Source: JACOMY01 sp046233115 (GTDB lineage Bacteria; Pseudomonadota; Alphaproteobacteria; Kiloniellales; JACOMY01). Taken from it: a DNA stretch of 64,000 nucleotides. Both the position numbers and the translations under genes were made by a program. Below are positions 8,352 to 17,058 of the stretch, one piece after another. Each line of letters opens with the position of its first letter. The stretch's first letter is position 1. Location of the stretch: the NCBI GenBank assembly GCA_046233115.1, contig JBJXHM010000002.1, positions 1 through 64,000 of the forward strand. The letters are read 5' to 3'. The notes under the pieces are model-generated. The model was given only the letters and a program-made list of their open reading frames with translations. It did not search any database and was not told where the DNA came from.

Positions 8352-11300
8352 TCAGAGCCAGAGAAAATCCGTCGCCGTCAGCTGGTTTGCGAGCGAGAGT
8401 CCGGAGACGGCAACCCTGATATCGGTCGCACCGTCGCCGTTCACATCGACCTCCAGCGTATCGCCGCCGGCGAAGCGGGCTTCAGAGTTCCAGGCGCCAT
8501 CGAAGGCAGCAGACCCGATATAGGTGAAGCTGCCCACCTCCATTCCGGTCCTGAAACCGATACGGTCCTCGCCGTTCGCCCCATTCAGGCTGATGCCATC
8601 GAAGTCACCGATCTCCTGGACCCCGATCGAGATATTGCCGGCGAACAGGAAGAGATCCTGCCCGGAGCCACCGAAGGCCGTGTCGTCTTTGGCGACATTG
8701 AGGGTATCGGCGCCACTGCCGCCAAAGAAGCGATCGCCGCCCTGACCGCCGAAGAGGGTATCGTCGCCGAGACCGCCGAAGACCCGGTCGTCGCCCTGGT
8801 TGCCGGCCAGGCGATTGTCGCCGCTGTTGCCCTCGACGGTGTTGTCCAGGCTGTTGCCGGTTCCCCTGATGTCGCCGAAGCCCGCCTGCAGGCGCAGGTT
8901 CTCAATGAAGAAATCGGTGCCGCTGTCGGGCAGAGTGTAGTCGACCTCGGCGCGCACCAGATCGGTGCCGTTGCCGGAGAACTCCCGCACCCGATCGGCC
9001 GTGGTGGTGACGATCATGGTGTCGTCGCCGGACCCGCCGGCCAGGGTGTTGCTGCCTGCGTGGCTGTTCAGGCGATCGTTGCCGCTGCGCCCCAGCAACA
9101 CGTTGGAGAAGGAGTTGCCGACCAAGAGGTCGTCACTGTCGTTGCCTTCCATCTTGGCGTCGCCGGCAGCGGAATTGATGTTCACCCGCTCGATGACGAT
9201 CTCGCTGCTCGTGCCCAGGGTATAGCGGGTCGCGTTGGAGCGCAGCACGTCGTCACCCTGACCGCTCCCGTCGAACAGGCGGTCGGTCTTGGTGTCGACG
9301 ATGAAGGTGTCGTCGCCGCTGCCACCATAGGCCGTGTCGCTCCCCGACGCGCCGTTCAGGCGGTCGTTCCCCTGGTCGCCGAAGAGGGTATCGCTGCCGG
9401 ACCCGCCGACCATCTGGTCATTGGCCGAATCGCCCAGCAGGGCATCATCGCCGTCGCCGGCGAAGAGCGTGTCAGCGCCACTGCCGCCGTAGAGGGTGTC
9501 GTCACCCTGCAAACCCCTGATCGTATCCTGGTCTTTCAGCCCATAGACCAGGTCGTTGCTGCTGAACGCGGTGATGTCGTCAGGGCCGTTGGTGCCGAAG
9601 AGGGTATCCGTACCGTCAGGCGGCGGCACCGTTCCCAGGATGACCTCGATGCTGGTAAGGGTGACGCCCACCGGGAGTGTGGCCCCACCCTGGAGAAGCA
9701 GGGTATCGGTCCCGGATCCACCGTCGTAGGTCTCGCCGGCGACCAGTTCCGCCTGGCTGGCAACCACAAACACATCGTCGCCGTTGTCGCCATAGAGCTT
9801 GTCAACACCCAGTCCACCAAACAAGGTATCGTTGCCCTCGCCGCCAAAAATAAATGAATCGTCGCCCTCGCCACCGTACAGAACATCATTGCCGGAATCG
9901 CCATACATCCAATAGTCATGCCCGGTACCGCCAAAAATGCTGTCGTCTCCCCATCCACCAAACAATGAGCGATCGTTTCCGTCCGCCCCATACATACTAT
10001 CATTCAGACCTCGGCCAAGAAATTCATCGATACCACTGCCGCCAAACAATTTGTCATTGCCAGCCGCAAATTTGTAACAGTACTCAGGACAATAATAGAC
10101 GACATCTCCATAGTAATCACCAATGAGAGTATCGGCGCCGCTGCCTCCCCAGACCGTGTCGTCATTCCCATCGCCGTAGATCAAGTCATCTCCGAGGCCA
10201 CCAAAGACGCTGTCGGCCCCAGGGGACCAGACTACATCATTAAATTCTATGTCGCCCTTGAGCACATCGTTGCCATCGCCACCATAGATCGAGTCAGCGT
10301 CTGGCCCACCGAACAGCGTTCCATCGTCCCCGTCTCCGCCAAAGAGGGTATCCAGCCCCTCGCCGCCGTCGAATTCCTTATCGTTATGTCCTCCACCCAC
10401 GAGGAGATCATCGCCATCGCCACCGAAGAGAGAGACATTTTCCTGATCCCCGCCGTAGAGGATATCCTGGCCCGAGCCACCATCCATCTTGTAGACGCTG
10501 CCGGTCCCGCCGAAGAGCCGATCGGTGCCGCTCCCCCCATAGAACCTTCCGTCACTCCCGCTGCCGCCGTATAGAAAGTCAGTGCCCGCCCCACCGTAGA
10601 AGCCATAGTCTCCGTAGTAGTGTCCGGTGTGGTTTCCGGGATATCCGCCGTCTCCGCCGAAAACCAGGTCGTCCCCCATGCCTCCACTCAGGGCCAGATC
10701 TTCGCCCGGACCGCCAAAGATGATATCGTCCTGGGCACCGCCATCGAGGAACGAATCGTAGCCGAAGCCACCGTAGAGACTATCAGCTCCGCTACCGCCG
10801 CGCAGGAACCCATCGTCTCCTGAGCCACCGAACAGACTGTCGTCGCCGCTGCCGCCATACAGCCTTTCGTCATCGCCGTTTTTGCCGAAGAGCGTGTCGT
10901 CTGCCTCTTCGCCGTAGAGACGCTCGTCCGAACCGAATCCGCCGAAGATGCGATCCCGGCCGCTCCCCCCAAATACGAGGGAATCGTTCCCCTGGCCGCC
11001 GACAATGCGGTCCTCTCCGCTGCCACCGAAGAGACTGGTGTTCCCGCCGCCGTCGCCGTAGAGGGTATCCTGGCCCAAGTCGCCAAAGAGAAGGCTATCG
11101 TTCCCTGCCGCACCGAAGATCGTGTCATTGCCGGTGGCACCGACAAGGGATGTGTCGTTGTCCCCGCCGCCAAAGAGAAGATCATCGCCGCTAGCGCCAA
11201 AGAGAAGACTGTCGTTCCCGTCGCCTCCGTAGACCCGATCCTTCCCTGAGGCACCGAACAGGGAACCATCGTTGCCATCCCCACCGTAGAGAGAATCGTC

Positions 11301-12263
11301 GCCACTGCCCCCGTAGAGCAGGCTGTCGTCACCGCCGTTGCCTGACAGCCGATCGAGGCCGTGGGCGCCGTAGAGCTTGCTGTCGGCACCGCTCCCGCCG
11401 AAGATGTCGTCATCACCGGTGGCGCCGAACAGTCCGGCATCCGGACCGTTGCCCCCAAAGAGCCGGTCGTCCGCTTCCTCACCAAGGAGCAGGCTGTCCG
11501 CACCATCGTCACCTAGGATGGAGTCCCTGCCGCGGCCACCGAAAAGGCGCGTGTCGTCGCCGCTATCACCGTGGAGCGTGTCGTTGCCATTCTCTCCAAA
11601 CAGTCTGCCATCCGCCCCGCTGCCGCCGAAAAGGCTATCGTCCCCCTGATCACCGTAGAGGCTGCTGTCATCACCCGCGCCACCGGCAACGCGATCGTCG
11701 CCATCGCTTCCGAAGAGCGCTGTATCAACAGCATCGCCCCCGAGGAGATTGTCATTCCCGCTGCCGCCGAAAAGGGAAGAATCATCTCCGGCATCGCCGG
11801 AGAGCGCGTCTGCCCCGCTGCCGCCGAAGAGGCTTACATCCTGTCCCGCTCTGCCGGAGACGTCATCGTCGCCATCACCGCCGTACAGCAGGGAATCGTT
11901 CCCGGTATCGCCGTAGAGGGAATCCATCCCCTCATCGCCGAAGAGTTCGACATCGTCACCGTCGCCGCCGAAGAGGTGATCGTCGCCGAGACCGCCGAAG
12001 ATCTGCGCGTCGCCGCTCTCACCACCAAGGATGCTGTCGTTCCCCGCGTTACCCAGGAGGCTGCTGTCGTTGCCTTCGTCCCCCTGGATCAGGTCGTCGC
12101 CGCTGCCGCCCCACAAGGTGGGATCGTCGGCCTTGCCGCCATAGAGCGTATCGTTGCCCGAGAGGCCGTAGAGGCTGTCATTCCCGCCGTAGCCGACGAT
12201 GACGTCCTTGGCAGTGGTCCCCTCCAAGGAATCGGGGCCGAAGGTTCCCAGGATGTAGGCCAT
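8352..12263 (-). CDS. Large RTX (calcium-binding repeat) protein, probable type I secretion substrate
   Basis: The 1303-residue protein is acidic and consists almost entirely of Gly/Asp repeats of the RTX type, which fold into calcium-filled beta-rolls outside the cell. Residues about 33-526 run as 26 uninterrupted pairs of one nonapeptide and one decapeptide (19 residues per turn) instead of plain nonapeptides. Short insertions follow, including CPEYC. From about residue 900 a normal nonapeptide part appears with FIVDTKTDRL-type modules. There is no signal peptide. The C-terminus ends TATDFLWL, a pattern typical of C-terminal type I secretion signals. The C-terminal part is paralogous to the protein at 55749-57707. 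No catalytic domain is visible, so a structural or surface role is more likely than a hydrolase or toxin. Confidence 0.88.
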   Translation of the reverse strand: MAYILGTFGPDSLEGTTAKDVIVGYGGNDSLYGLSGNDTLYGGKADDPTLWGGSGDDLIQGDEGNDSSLLGNAGNDSILGGESGDAQIFGGLGDDHLFGGDGDDVELFGDEGMDSLYGDTGNDSLLYGGDGDDDVSGRAGQDVSLFGGSGADALSGDAGDDSSLFGGSGNDNLLGGDAVDTALFGSDGDDRVAGGAGDDSSLYGDQGDDSLFGGSGADGRLFGENGNDTLHGDSGDDTRLFGGRGRDSILGDDGADSLLLGEEADDRLFGGNGPDAGLFGATGDDDIFGGSGADSKLYGAHGLDRLSGNGGDDSLLYGGSGDDSLYGGDGNDGSLFGASGKDRVYGGDGNDSLLFGASGDDLLFGGGDNDTSLVGATGNDTIFGAAGNDSLLFGDLGQDTLYGDGGGNTSLFGGSGEDRIVGGQGNDSLVFGGSGRDRIFGGFGSDERLYGEEADDTLFGKNGDDERLYGGSGDDSLFGGSGDDGFLRGGSGADSLYGGFGYDSFLDGGAQDDIIFGGPGEDLALSGGMGDDLVFGGDGGYPGNHTGHYYGDYGFYGGAGTDFLYGGSGSDGRFYGGSGTDRLFGGTGSVYKMDGGSGQDILYGGDQENVSLFGGDGDDLLVGGGHNDKEFDGGEGLDTLFGGDGDDGTLFGGPDADSIYGGDGNDVLKGDIEFNDVVWSPGADSVFGGLGDDLIYGDGNDDTVWGGSGADTLIGDYYGDVVYYCPEYCYKFAAGNDKLFGGSGIDEFLGRGLNDSMYGADGNDRSLFGGWGDDSIFGGTGHDYWMYGDSGNDVLYGGEGDDSFIFGGEGNDTLFGGLGVDKLYGDNGDDVFVVASQAELVAGETYDGGSGTDTLLLQGGATLPVGVTLTSIEVILGTVPPPDGTDTLFGTNGPDDITAFSSNDLVYGLKDQDTIRGLQGDDTLYGGSGADTLFAGDGDDALLGDSANDQMVGGSGSDTLFGDQGNDRLNGASGSDTAYGGSGDDTFIVDTKTDRLFDGSGQGDDVLRSNATRYTLGTSSEIVIERVNINSAAGDAKMEGNDSDDLLVGNSFSNVLLGRSGNDRLNSHAGSNTLAGGSGDDTMIVTTTADRVREFSGNGTDLVRAEVDYTLPDSGTDFFIENLRLQAGFGDIRGTGNSLDNTVEGNSGDNRLAGNQGDDRVFGGLGDDTLFGGQGGDRFFGGSGADTLNVAKDDTAFGGSGQDLFLFAGNISIGVQEIGDFDGISLNGANGEDRIGFRTGMEVGSFTYIGSAAFDGAWNSEARFAGGDTLEVDVNGDGATDIRVAVSGLSLANQLTATDFLWL

Positions 12264-12384
12264 GCGGAGAGTCTCCCGGTTGATCCACGGTCATCGACGC
12301 GTTCTGAACGGCGCAGGCCTGTCCCTCTGATGGACACGGTCCTTCGCGCCGGACAGGAAACAGCCTTGGACACTCTGATGCAAC

Positions 12385-12404
12385 AACAAATGCTTGCATT
12401 TGTT
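12385..12404. promoter_or_regulatory. Palindrome upstream of the first RTX gene
   Basis: AACAAATGCTTGCATTTGTT has perfect 9-bp arms around TT, about 120 bases upstream of the RTX start codon. Its core AATGCTTGCAT also occurs upstream of the second RTX gene at 57760-57770, in the same orientation relative to the gene. It is a candidate operator for a shared regulator. Confidence 0.45.
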
Positions 12405-12446
12405 AGAGGGAAACTCTGGAAATCGCTCGCTCTATCGCCAAAAAGA

Positions 12447-12476
12447 AGAAGGGCCGCAACAACTTGCGGCCCTTCT
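12447..12476 (-). terminator. Rho-independent terminator of the F0 ATP synthase operon
   Basis: Thirteen-base arms (12447-12459 and 12464-12476) pair perfectly around a 4-base loop. On the minus strand the stem is followed by TCTTTTT. It lies 31 bases after the atpF stop, as expected for the end of that operon. Confidence 0.85.
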
Positions 12477-12507
12477 AAAACCCAGTGCTCTAAAATCCAC
12501 TCGATCG

Positions 12508-12996
12508 CTAGTTCAGCCGGCGGCCGACCTCTTCGATCGAGGAGTCGATCAGGGCGTCGGAGCGGTCCTGATCCAGCTTGGCGCGGATCAGGTCGGCAGA
12601 GGCGGCGATCGCCGCGTCCACCGCGCCGGCCTGGACCGAACGCAGCGCGTTGGCCTCGGCCTGGGCGATGCGATCCATGGCGAGCTGCTCGCGCCGGGCC
12701 AGGGTGACCTTCAGATCGGCGAGCTGCTGCTCGCGGATCTCGACCACCTCGCTCCGGGCATGCGCGACGATGCGCTCGGCCTCGGCCAGGGCATCGCGCT
12801 GCTTGCGCTTGTACTCGGTCAGGGTGCGCTCGGCGTCCGCCTTCAGGCTCTCGGCTTCGTCGATCGCCTGGCGGACCTTCTGGATCTTCTCGTCCAGGCC
12901 GCCGACGATACCCTTGCTGCCCTTCCAGACGATCATCGCCACCAGGGCGATGAGCGCGATCCAGAGCCAGAATTCGGCAGAGCTGAAAAGGTCCAT
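12508..12996 (-). CDS. atpF: ATP synthase F0 subunit b
   Basis: Subunit b forms the peripheral stalk that holds F1 still against the rotating c-ring. The 162-residue protein has one N-terminal membrane helix (FWLWIALIALVAMIVW), then a long charged coiled coil and a C-terminal F1-contacting segment ending VGRRLN. It is the second of two b-type genes. Its start overlaps the stop of the b' gene by one base (TGATG), which suggests translational coupling and equal production of b and b'. It is the last gene of the operon. Confidence 0.95.
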   Translation of the reverse strand: MDLFSSAEFWLWIALIALVAMIVWKGSKGIVGGLDEKIQKVRQAIDEAESLKADAERTLTEYKRKQRDALAEAERIVAHARSEVVEIREQQLADLKVTLARREQLAMDRIAQAEANALRSVQAGAVDAAIAASADLIRAKLDQDRSDALIDSSIEEVGRRLN

Positions 12997-13487
12997 CAGG
13001 CGGCTCCTCCGGCTGCGCGCTCGACCGCGGCCTTGACCTCGGCCTCGCTCGGCGCCACGCCGATCAGCTTCTCGGTCGCCATGGTGGCGGCGGCCGTCGC
13101 GATCTCGGTCAGGTGGCTGCGGGCTTCCTTCTCGGCCTCGGCAATGCGGGCCTGAGCGGCCTGAACCTTCTGGTTCAGTTCCTTGTCGAAGGCAGCGCTC
13201 TGAGCTTCGATCTCTTTGCGAGTGGCCTCAGCCGCCTCGTGCAGGATGGTGCTGGCTTCGGCACGTGCCTTGGCCAGGGCATCCTCGTAGGAGGCCACGG
13301 CCTCTTCGGCCTCGCGCTTCAGGCTCTCGGCCCGCGCCAGGTCGCCCTCGATCTTGTTCTGACGCGCCTCGATCACCCCACCCATCTTGGGCAGGACCAC
13401 CTTGACGAAGGTCAGATAGAGGAGGCCGAAGACCAGCAGGAACCAGAAGATCTGGCTCGGTGCGGTCGTCATATCGAACTGAGGCAT
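12996..13487 (-). CDS. atpG: ATP synthase F0 subunit b'
   Basis: This is the divergent b' subunit that pairs with b in the peripheral stalk of photosynthetic and alphaproteobacterial ATP synthases. The 163-residue product begins MPQFDMTTAPSQIFWFLLVF, where the PQFD start and single membrane helix are typical of b'. A long Ala/Glu-rich coiled coil follows. It sits between atpE and atpF, the usual order. The 152-base gap before it (13488-13639) contains GC-rich inverted repeats that could adjust translation or processing. It is also named atpF2 in some genomes. Confidence 0.94.
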   Translation of the reverse strand: MPQFDMTTAPSQIFWFLLVFGLLYLTFVKVVLPKMGGVIEARQNKIEGDLARAESLKREAEEAVASYEDALAKARAEASTILHEAAEATRKEIEAQSAAFDKELNQKVQAAQARIAEAEKEARSHLTEIATAAATMATEKLIGVAPSEAEVKAAVERAAGGAA

Positions 13488-13639
13488 CGCTTCTACCCGT
13501 CTATCAACAGTGGCGGCCGGGAGGAGTGACAGGCGACTGCCCTGCTCCCGGCCTCTCCGACCGTCGGTTCCTCTCGAGGTGCCGGCTCGGGTCGCGGGTC
13601 CCCGGAGGGACCGGCCCGACCGGCGCTTCGCCGCCGCCC

Positions 13640-13867
13640 TTAGGCGACGAAGAGGAGCATCAGCGAGATCAGCAGCGCGAAGAGGGCGATTGCCTCGGTA
13701 ACGGCGAAGCCGATCCAGATGTTGGCGCCGATTTCGTCCTTGGAGGCGGGGTTGCGGGCGATCGCGCTGAAGAAGGACGACCAGACGTTACCCACACCGA
13801 TACCGGCACCGATCATGCCCATGGCGGCCAGGCCAGCACCGATCAGCTTTGCGGCTTCTGCTTCCAT
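13640..13867 (-). CDS. atpE: ATP synthase F0 subunit c
   Basis: Subunit c forms the proton-driven rotor ring. The 75-residue hairpin has two membrane helices. Helix 1 carries the Gly-rich GAGIGVGNVW packing motif. Helix 2 carries the ion-binding carboxylate in FAVTEAIALFALL (Glu at about residue 58). The polar loop reads ARNPASKDE. Nothing suggests a sodium-binding variant. It lies third in the atpI-B-E-F'-F operon, the gene made in greatest amount in other bacteria. Confidence 0.97.
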   Translation of the reverse strand: MEAEAAKLIGAGLAAMGMIGAGIGVGNVWSSFFSAIARNPASKDEIGANIWIGFAVTEAIALFALLISLMLLFVA

Positions 13868-13972
13868 AACTCTCTAACTCCTCTCGAACACGGATCCTTC
13901 GGATCGTCGGATTTGCGGTTAACAGGATGACCGGCGCCCCATCGCAGGAGGCCGCCCATGCGGGGTGCCCCC

Positions 13973-14764
13973 CTAGTGCATGTGGATGGCGTCGTGCAGG
14001 TACACGCAGGTCAGAATGGTAAACACATAGGCTTGCAGGACCGCCACCAGCAGCTCGAGTGCGGTGATGCCGACCAGCACCACCAGCGGCAGGATGCCCG
14101 CGATACCCATGAGGATGACGAAACCGGCCAGGATCTTGAACAGCACGTGGCCGACCGTCATGTTCGCGAAAAGACGGACGGAGAGGCTGATCGGACGCGA
14201 GAGGTAGCTCACCACCTCGATCGGGATCAGGATGACGGCCGTCCAGCCGGGCGCCCCTTCGGGGAAGAAGAAGCGGAAGAAGTGCATGCCGTGGCGCATA
14301 AAGCCGATGATCGTCACCGACACGAAGATGATGATCGCCATCAGGAAGCACACGATGATCTGCGCGGTCACCGCGAAGGAGCCCGGGATCAGCGCCAGCA
14401 CGTTGGCAAAGAGAATGAAGACGAAGAGCGTGAAGATGAAGGGGAAGAAGGCCCGCCCCTCGCTGCCCACGTTGTCGCGCACCATGTTCGCGACCATCTC
14501 GTAGAGACCCTCGGCGACCACCTGCAGGCGGGTCGGCACGATCGAGCCCTTGCGCATGGCCAGCATCAGGAACCCGGTCGAAACCAGGGCCGCGATCACC
14601 ATCCAGAGCGAAGCGTTGGTGAAGGAGAGGTCGAGGCCAAAGATATCGACATTGCCGATCGAGTGGATCTCGAACTGCTCCATAGGATGGAACGGCGAGG
14701 CGTGATGCTCCATTTCGAGCTCAGCACCGATGACACCGCCGCTATCAGTGGTCTCAGACGCCAC
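13973..14764 (-). CDS. atpB: ATP synthase F0 subunit a
   Basis: Subunit a provides the two proton half-channels beside the c-ring. The 263-residue membrane protein contains the essential Arg in the segment SLSVRLFANMTVGH, and the C-terminal helices run through FTILTCVYLHDAIHMH. The N-terminal segment HHASPFHPMEQFEI is the usual periplasmic leader of alphaproteobacterial proteins. The gene lies 82 bases after atpI and 105 bases before atpE. Confidence 0.97.
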   Translation of the reverse strand: MASETTDSGGVIGAELEMEHHASPFHPMEQFEIHSIGNVDIFGLDLSFTNASLWMVIAALVSTGFLMLAMRKGSIVPTRLQVVAEGLYEMVANMVRDNVGSEGRAFFPFIFTLFVFILFANVLALIPGSFAVTAQIIVCFLMAIIIFVSVTIIGFMRHGMHFFRFFFPEGAPGWTAVILIPIEVVSYLSRPISLSVRLFANMTVGHVLFKILAGFVILMGIAGILPLVVLVGITALELLVAVLQAYVFTILTCVYLHDAIHMH

Positions 14765-14846
14765 TGCGGAACTCCCCTCTTTCAGCGGACGGGCCCGACG
14801 GGACCCCTCCTAAGCGCCTCAACTCCCGGCGCGCTCCCACTCTACA

Positions 14847-15197
14847 TCAAGGGGAGGCAGCCCGCTTCCGCTTCTCTTCCTCCTGGCGCCGCTTGCGATC
14901 CGCCTCCAGGCTCTTGGCCGTACGGATCACGTTCATCAATGCGGCCCCGGATCCTACGAAGAAAAACAGGATCAACAACCAGGGCGACGTTCCCAGCCAC
15001 CAGTCGAGCACGAGGCCGATCCCCACCCCCAGCGCCAAGCCGGAGATCAGATCGATGGCCACCCGAAAGCCGGCCGCCACGCCGCTGCTGTCGACCGGCC
15101 GTCTGGGCTTCCTCTGCCCGCCTCCGTGACGCTGGCGCGCCGCCTCAAGACGAGTCTCTAGGCTGCGCAGGTCTTCTCGATCACCGGGATCCGGCAT
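14847..15197 (-). CDS. atpI: AtpI, ATP synthase assembly protein
   Basis: AtpI helps assemble the c-ring and is the usual first gene of the F0 operon. The 116-residue product has a charged N-terminal region and two membrane helices (GLALGVGIGLVLDWWLG and PWLLILFFFVGSGAALMNVIRT), followed by a basic tail. I chose the ATG at 15197, preceded by aaagggaacgc; an in-frame start 39 bases upstream would add residues unlike the family. A TTGACA promoter candidate lies just upstream. Confidence 0.9.
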   Translation of the reverse strand: MPDPGDREDLRSLETRLEAARQRHGGGQRKPRRPVDSSGVAAGFRVAIDLISGLALGVGIGLVLDWWLGTSPWLLILFFFVGSGAALMNVIRTAKSLEADRKRRQEEEKRKRAASP

Positions 15198-15237
15198 GCG
15201 TTCCCTTTCGCCCGATACCCCACACAGCGGCGGCAAC

Positions 15238-15264
15238 TTATTAAGGTGGGTCTCGGCCTGTCAA
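15238..15264 (-). promoter_or_regulatory. Candidate promoter of the atpI-B-E-F'-F operon
   Basis: Reading leftward, TTGACA (15259-15264) is followed after 15 bases by TAATAA (15238-15243), about 40 bases before the atpI ATG. The -35 is perfect, but the spacer is shorter than ideal. Confidence 0.4.
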
Positions 15265-15426
15265 GCTTGGCCGAGAGGTCGAGGGGGCCAGATTTGCCGC
15301 AGTGCGACAAAGGAACCGCGTTCAGCAGGGCAGGGATCGGTCTTGACCCACGCAAATCACGCTGCAGGGAGCCGCGGGTCGGTGTAAGCTGCACTTAGGG
15401 ATAGGATCAGCCCAGGAGACAAGAAA

Positions 15427-16221
15427 ATGGCTCAAACCTTGGAAGCAGCGGCCCATCCGCGGCGGATCGAGATAAAGCGGGTCGGAACCGAAGCGCCCTG
15501 GGCTTGGCTGTCGGCTGGATGGCGTGACTTCTCGGCCGCGCGCCCGGTGGCCGTCACCTACGGCCTAGTCTTCTCGATCATCAGCTTCGTCATTACCGTG
15601 GGGCTCTGGGTTACCGACCTGATCCAGTTCCTGCCGCCGCTGGCCGCAGGGTTCATGCTGGTGGGGCCGATGCTGGCCGTCGGCCTCTACGAGACCGCCC
15701 GGCGCCTGGACGCCGGCGAGCCCACCAGCATCGGCTCGGCGCTGATGGTCTCCACCCGCTCGCCGCTGCAGCTCGCCTTCATGGCCGTGCTGCTGATGGT
15801 GACCCTGATGTTCTGGATGCGGCTGGCCATGCTGCTGTTCGCGCTCTTCATGAGCACCAACAACATCCCGCCACCGGAATTGCTGCTGACCGAGCTGTTG
15901 CTGACCCAGCACGGCATTGCGCTGCTGATCGTCGGCGGTGCCATCGGCGCCGCCATCGCCCTGGTGGTGTTCGCCATCTCGGTGATCGCCGTGCCCCTGC
16001 TGATGGAGCGCGACGTCGATACCTTCTCGGCGATCTTCACCAGCCTGCGCACGGTCGCGCTCAACTGGAAGCCCTGCCTGCTCTGGGCCTGGCTGATCGC
16101 GCTGCTGTCGGCGGCCGGCATCGCCACCTTCTTCGTCGGCATGATCGTCACCTTCCCGCTGCTCGGCTTCGCCAGCTGGCACGCCTACAAGTCGATGATC
16201 GCCATCGAGGGCGAGGGCTGA
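15427..16221 (+). CDS. DUF2189 family membrane protein
   Basis: The 264-residue protein is an integral membrane protein with about six hydrophobic segments. It has the DUF2189 layout: a cytoplasmic N-terminus with APWAWLSAGWRDFSAARP, a membrane pair around FSIISFVITVGLWV and FLPPLAAGFMLVGPMLAVGLYE, and the conserved RRLDAGEPTS loop. The function of this family is not established. The gene stands alone, with an aggagacaagaaa ribosome site, and is divergent from the F0 operon across 229 bases. Confidence 0.85.
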   Translation: MAQTLEAAAHPRRIEIKRVGTEAPWAWLSAGWRDFSAARPVAVTYGLVFSIISFVITVGLWVTDLIQFLPPLAAGFMLVGPMLAVGLYETARRLDAGEPTSIGSALMVSTRSPLQLAFMAVLLMVTLMFWMRLAMLLFALFMSTNNIPPPELLLTELLLTQHGIALLIVGGAIGAAIALVVFAISVIAVPLLMERDVDTFSAIFTSLRTVALNWKPCLLWAWLIALLSAAGIATFFVGMIVTFPLLGFASWHAYKSMIAIEGEG

Positions 16222-16327
16222 CCCGGCGCCGCGCGCGGCCGGCGGCAAGCAGCGGGAAGCCTGCGGCCGGCCGCAAGGCTAACTCTGCTCTCCGAGCCTG
16301 AATTGCGGCAGCGGAGAGGAGAGGACG

Positions 16328-17041
16328 ATGGGCGATGAACTGGCGGCGCGTGTTGCCGCCCTTGATTGGACAGCAGTGACCGAGGGTCTGCAGCAGCGCG
16401 GCTTCGCCCGCAGCGGGCCGCTGCTAAGCGGCGCCGAGGCCGCACGCCTGGCGGCGCTGTTCGACGAAGAGGGACTGTTCCGGCGTAGCATCGTCATGCA
16501 GCAGCACGGCTACGGGGCCGGACGCTACCGCTACTTCGCCTACCCCCTGCCGCCGGCGGTTGCCGCACTGCGGAGCGCCTTTTACCGGCATCTGGTCCCG
16601 GTCGCGCGCTCCTGGGCCGCGGCCCTGGAGCAGGCAGTCGACTACCCCGAGGACCTCGACGACTACCTGGCGCGCTGTCACGCGGCCGGACAGGTGAAGG
16701 CAACGCCCCTGCTGCTCACCTATAGCGCCGGCGACTACAACCGCCTGCACCAGGATCTCTACGGCGCGCTGGCCTTTCCGCTCCAGGTCGTGCTCTTGCT
16801 GAGCGACCCCGCACAGGACTTCGAGGGCGGGGAGCTGGTGCTGACCGAATCACGCGCACGGATGCAGGGTCGCGCCCAGGTGCTGCGGCCGCAGCAGGGT
16901 GAGGCGGTGGTCTTCGCCAACAGCCTTTTCCCGGTGCCGGGCCGACGTGGTCCGGTGCGCGCCCAGCTCCGCCACGGCGTCAGCGAGGTCACCGCCGGCA
17001 GCCGCACCGCCCTCGGCCTGATCTTCCACGACGCTGCTTGA
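16328..17041 (+). CDS. 2OG-Fe(II) oxygenase family protein
   Basis: The 237-residue protein has the double-stranded beta-helix of prolyl-4-hydroxylase-like dioxygenases. The iron-binding HxD is in NRLHQDLYG (about residues 141-143). The distal His is in LRHGVSEV, and the 2-oxoglutarate Arg in SRTALGLIFHDA close to the C-terminus. FEGGELVLTESR is the usual strand between them. The substrate is unknown; some relatives hydroxylate proteins. The gene is monocistronic, with a ribosome site gcggagaggagaggacg before the ATG, and converges on the CsaA-like gene. Confidence 0.85.
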   Translation: MGDELAARVAALDWTAVTEGLQQRGFARSGPLLSGAEAARLAALFDEEGLFRRSIVMQQHGYGAGRYRYFAYPLPPAVAALRSAFYRHLVPVARSWAAALEQAVDYPEDLDDYLARCHAAGQVKATPLLLTYSAGDYNRLHQDLYGALAFPLQVVLLLSDPAQDFEGGELVLTESRARMQGRAQVLRPQQGEAVVFANSLFPVPGRRGPVRAQLRHGVSEVTAGSRTALGLIFHDAA

Positions 17042-17058
17042 GCGGTCGGAAGGGTGGG

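Noticed and set aside
8352..12263. RTX protein as a haemolysin or secreted protease
   Set aside because: There is no pore-forming, acylation, metalloprotease or lipase segment; the whole protein is repeats plus a C-terminal secretion-type end.
11571..12707. Repetitive plus-strand open frames opposite the RTX repeats (also 56544-57671)
   Set aside because: The repeats are read in antisense, giving Ala/Val/Glu-rich periodic sequence. No ribosome site or family supports them.
13488..13639. Riboswitch or small RNA between atpE and the b' gene
   Set aside because: Only GC-rich local inverted repeats are visible, with no conserved RNA pattern that I can identify.
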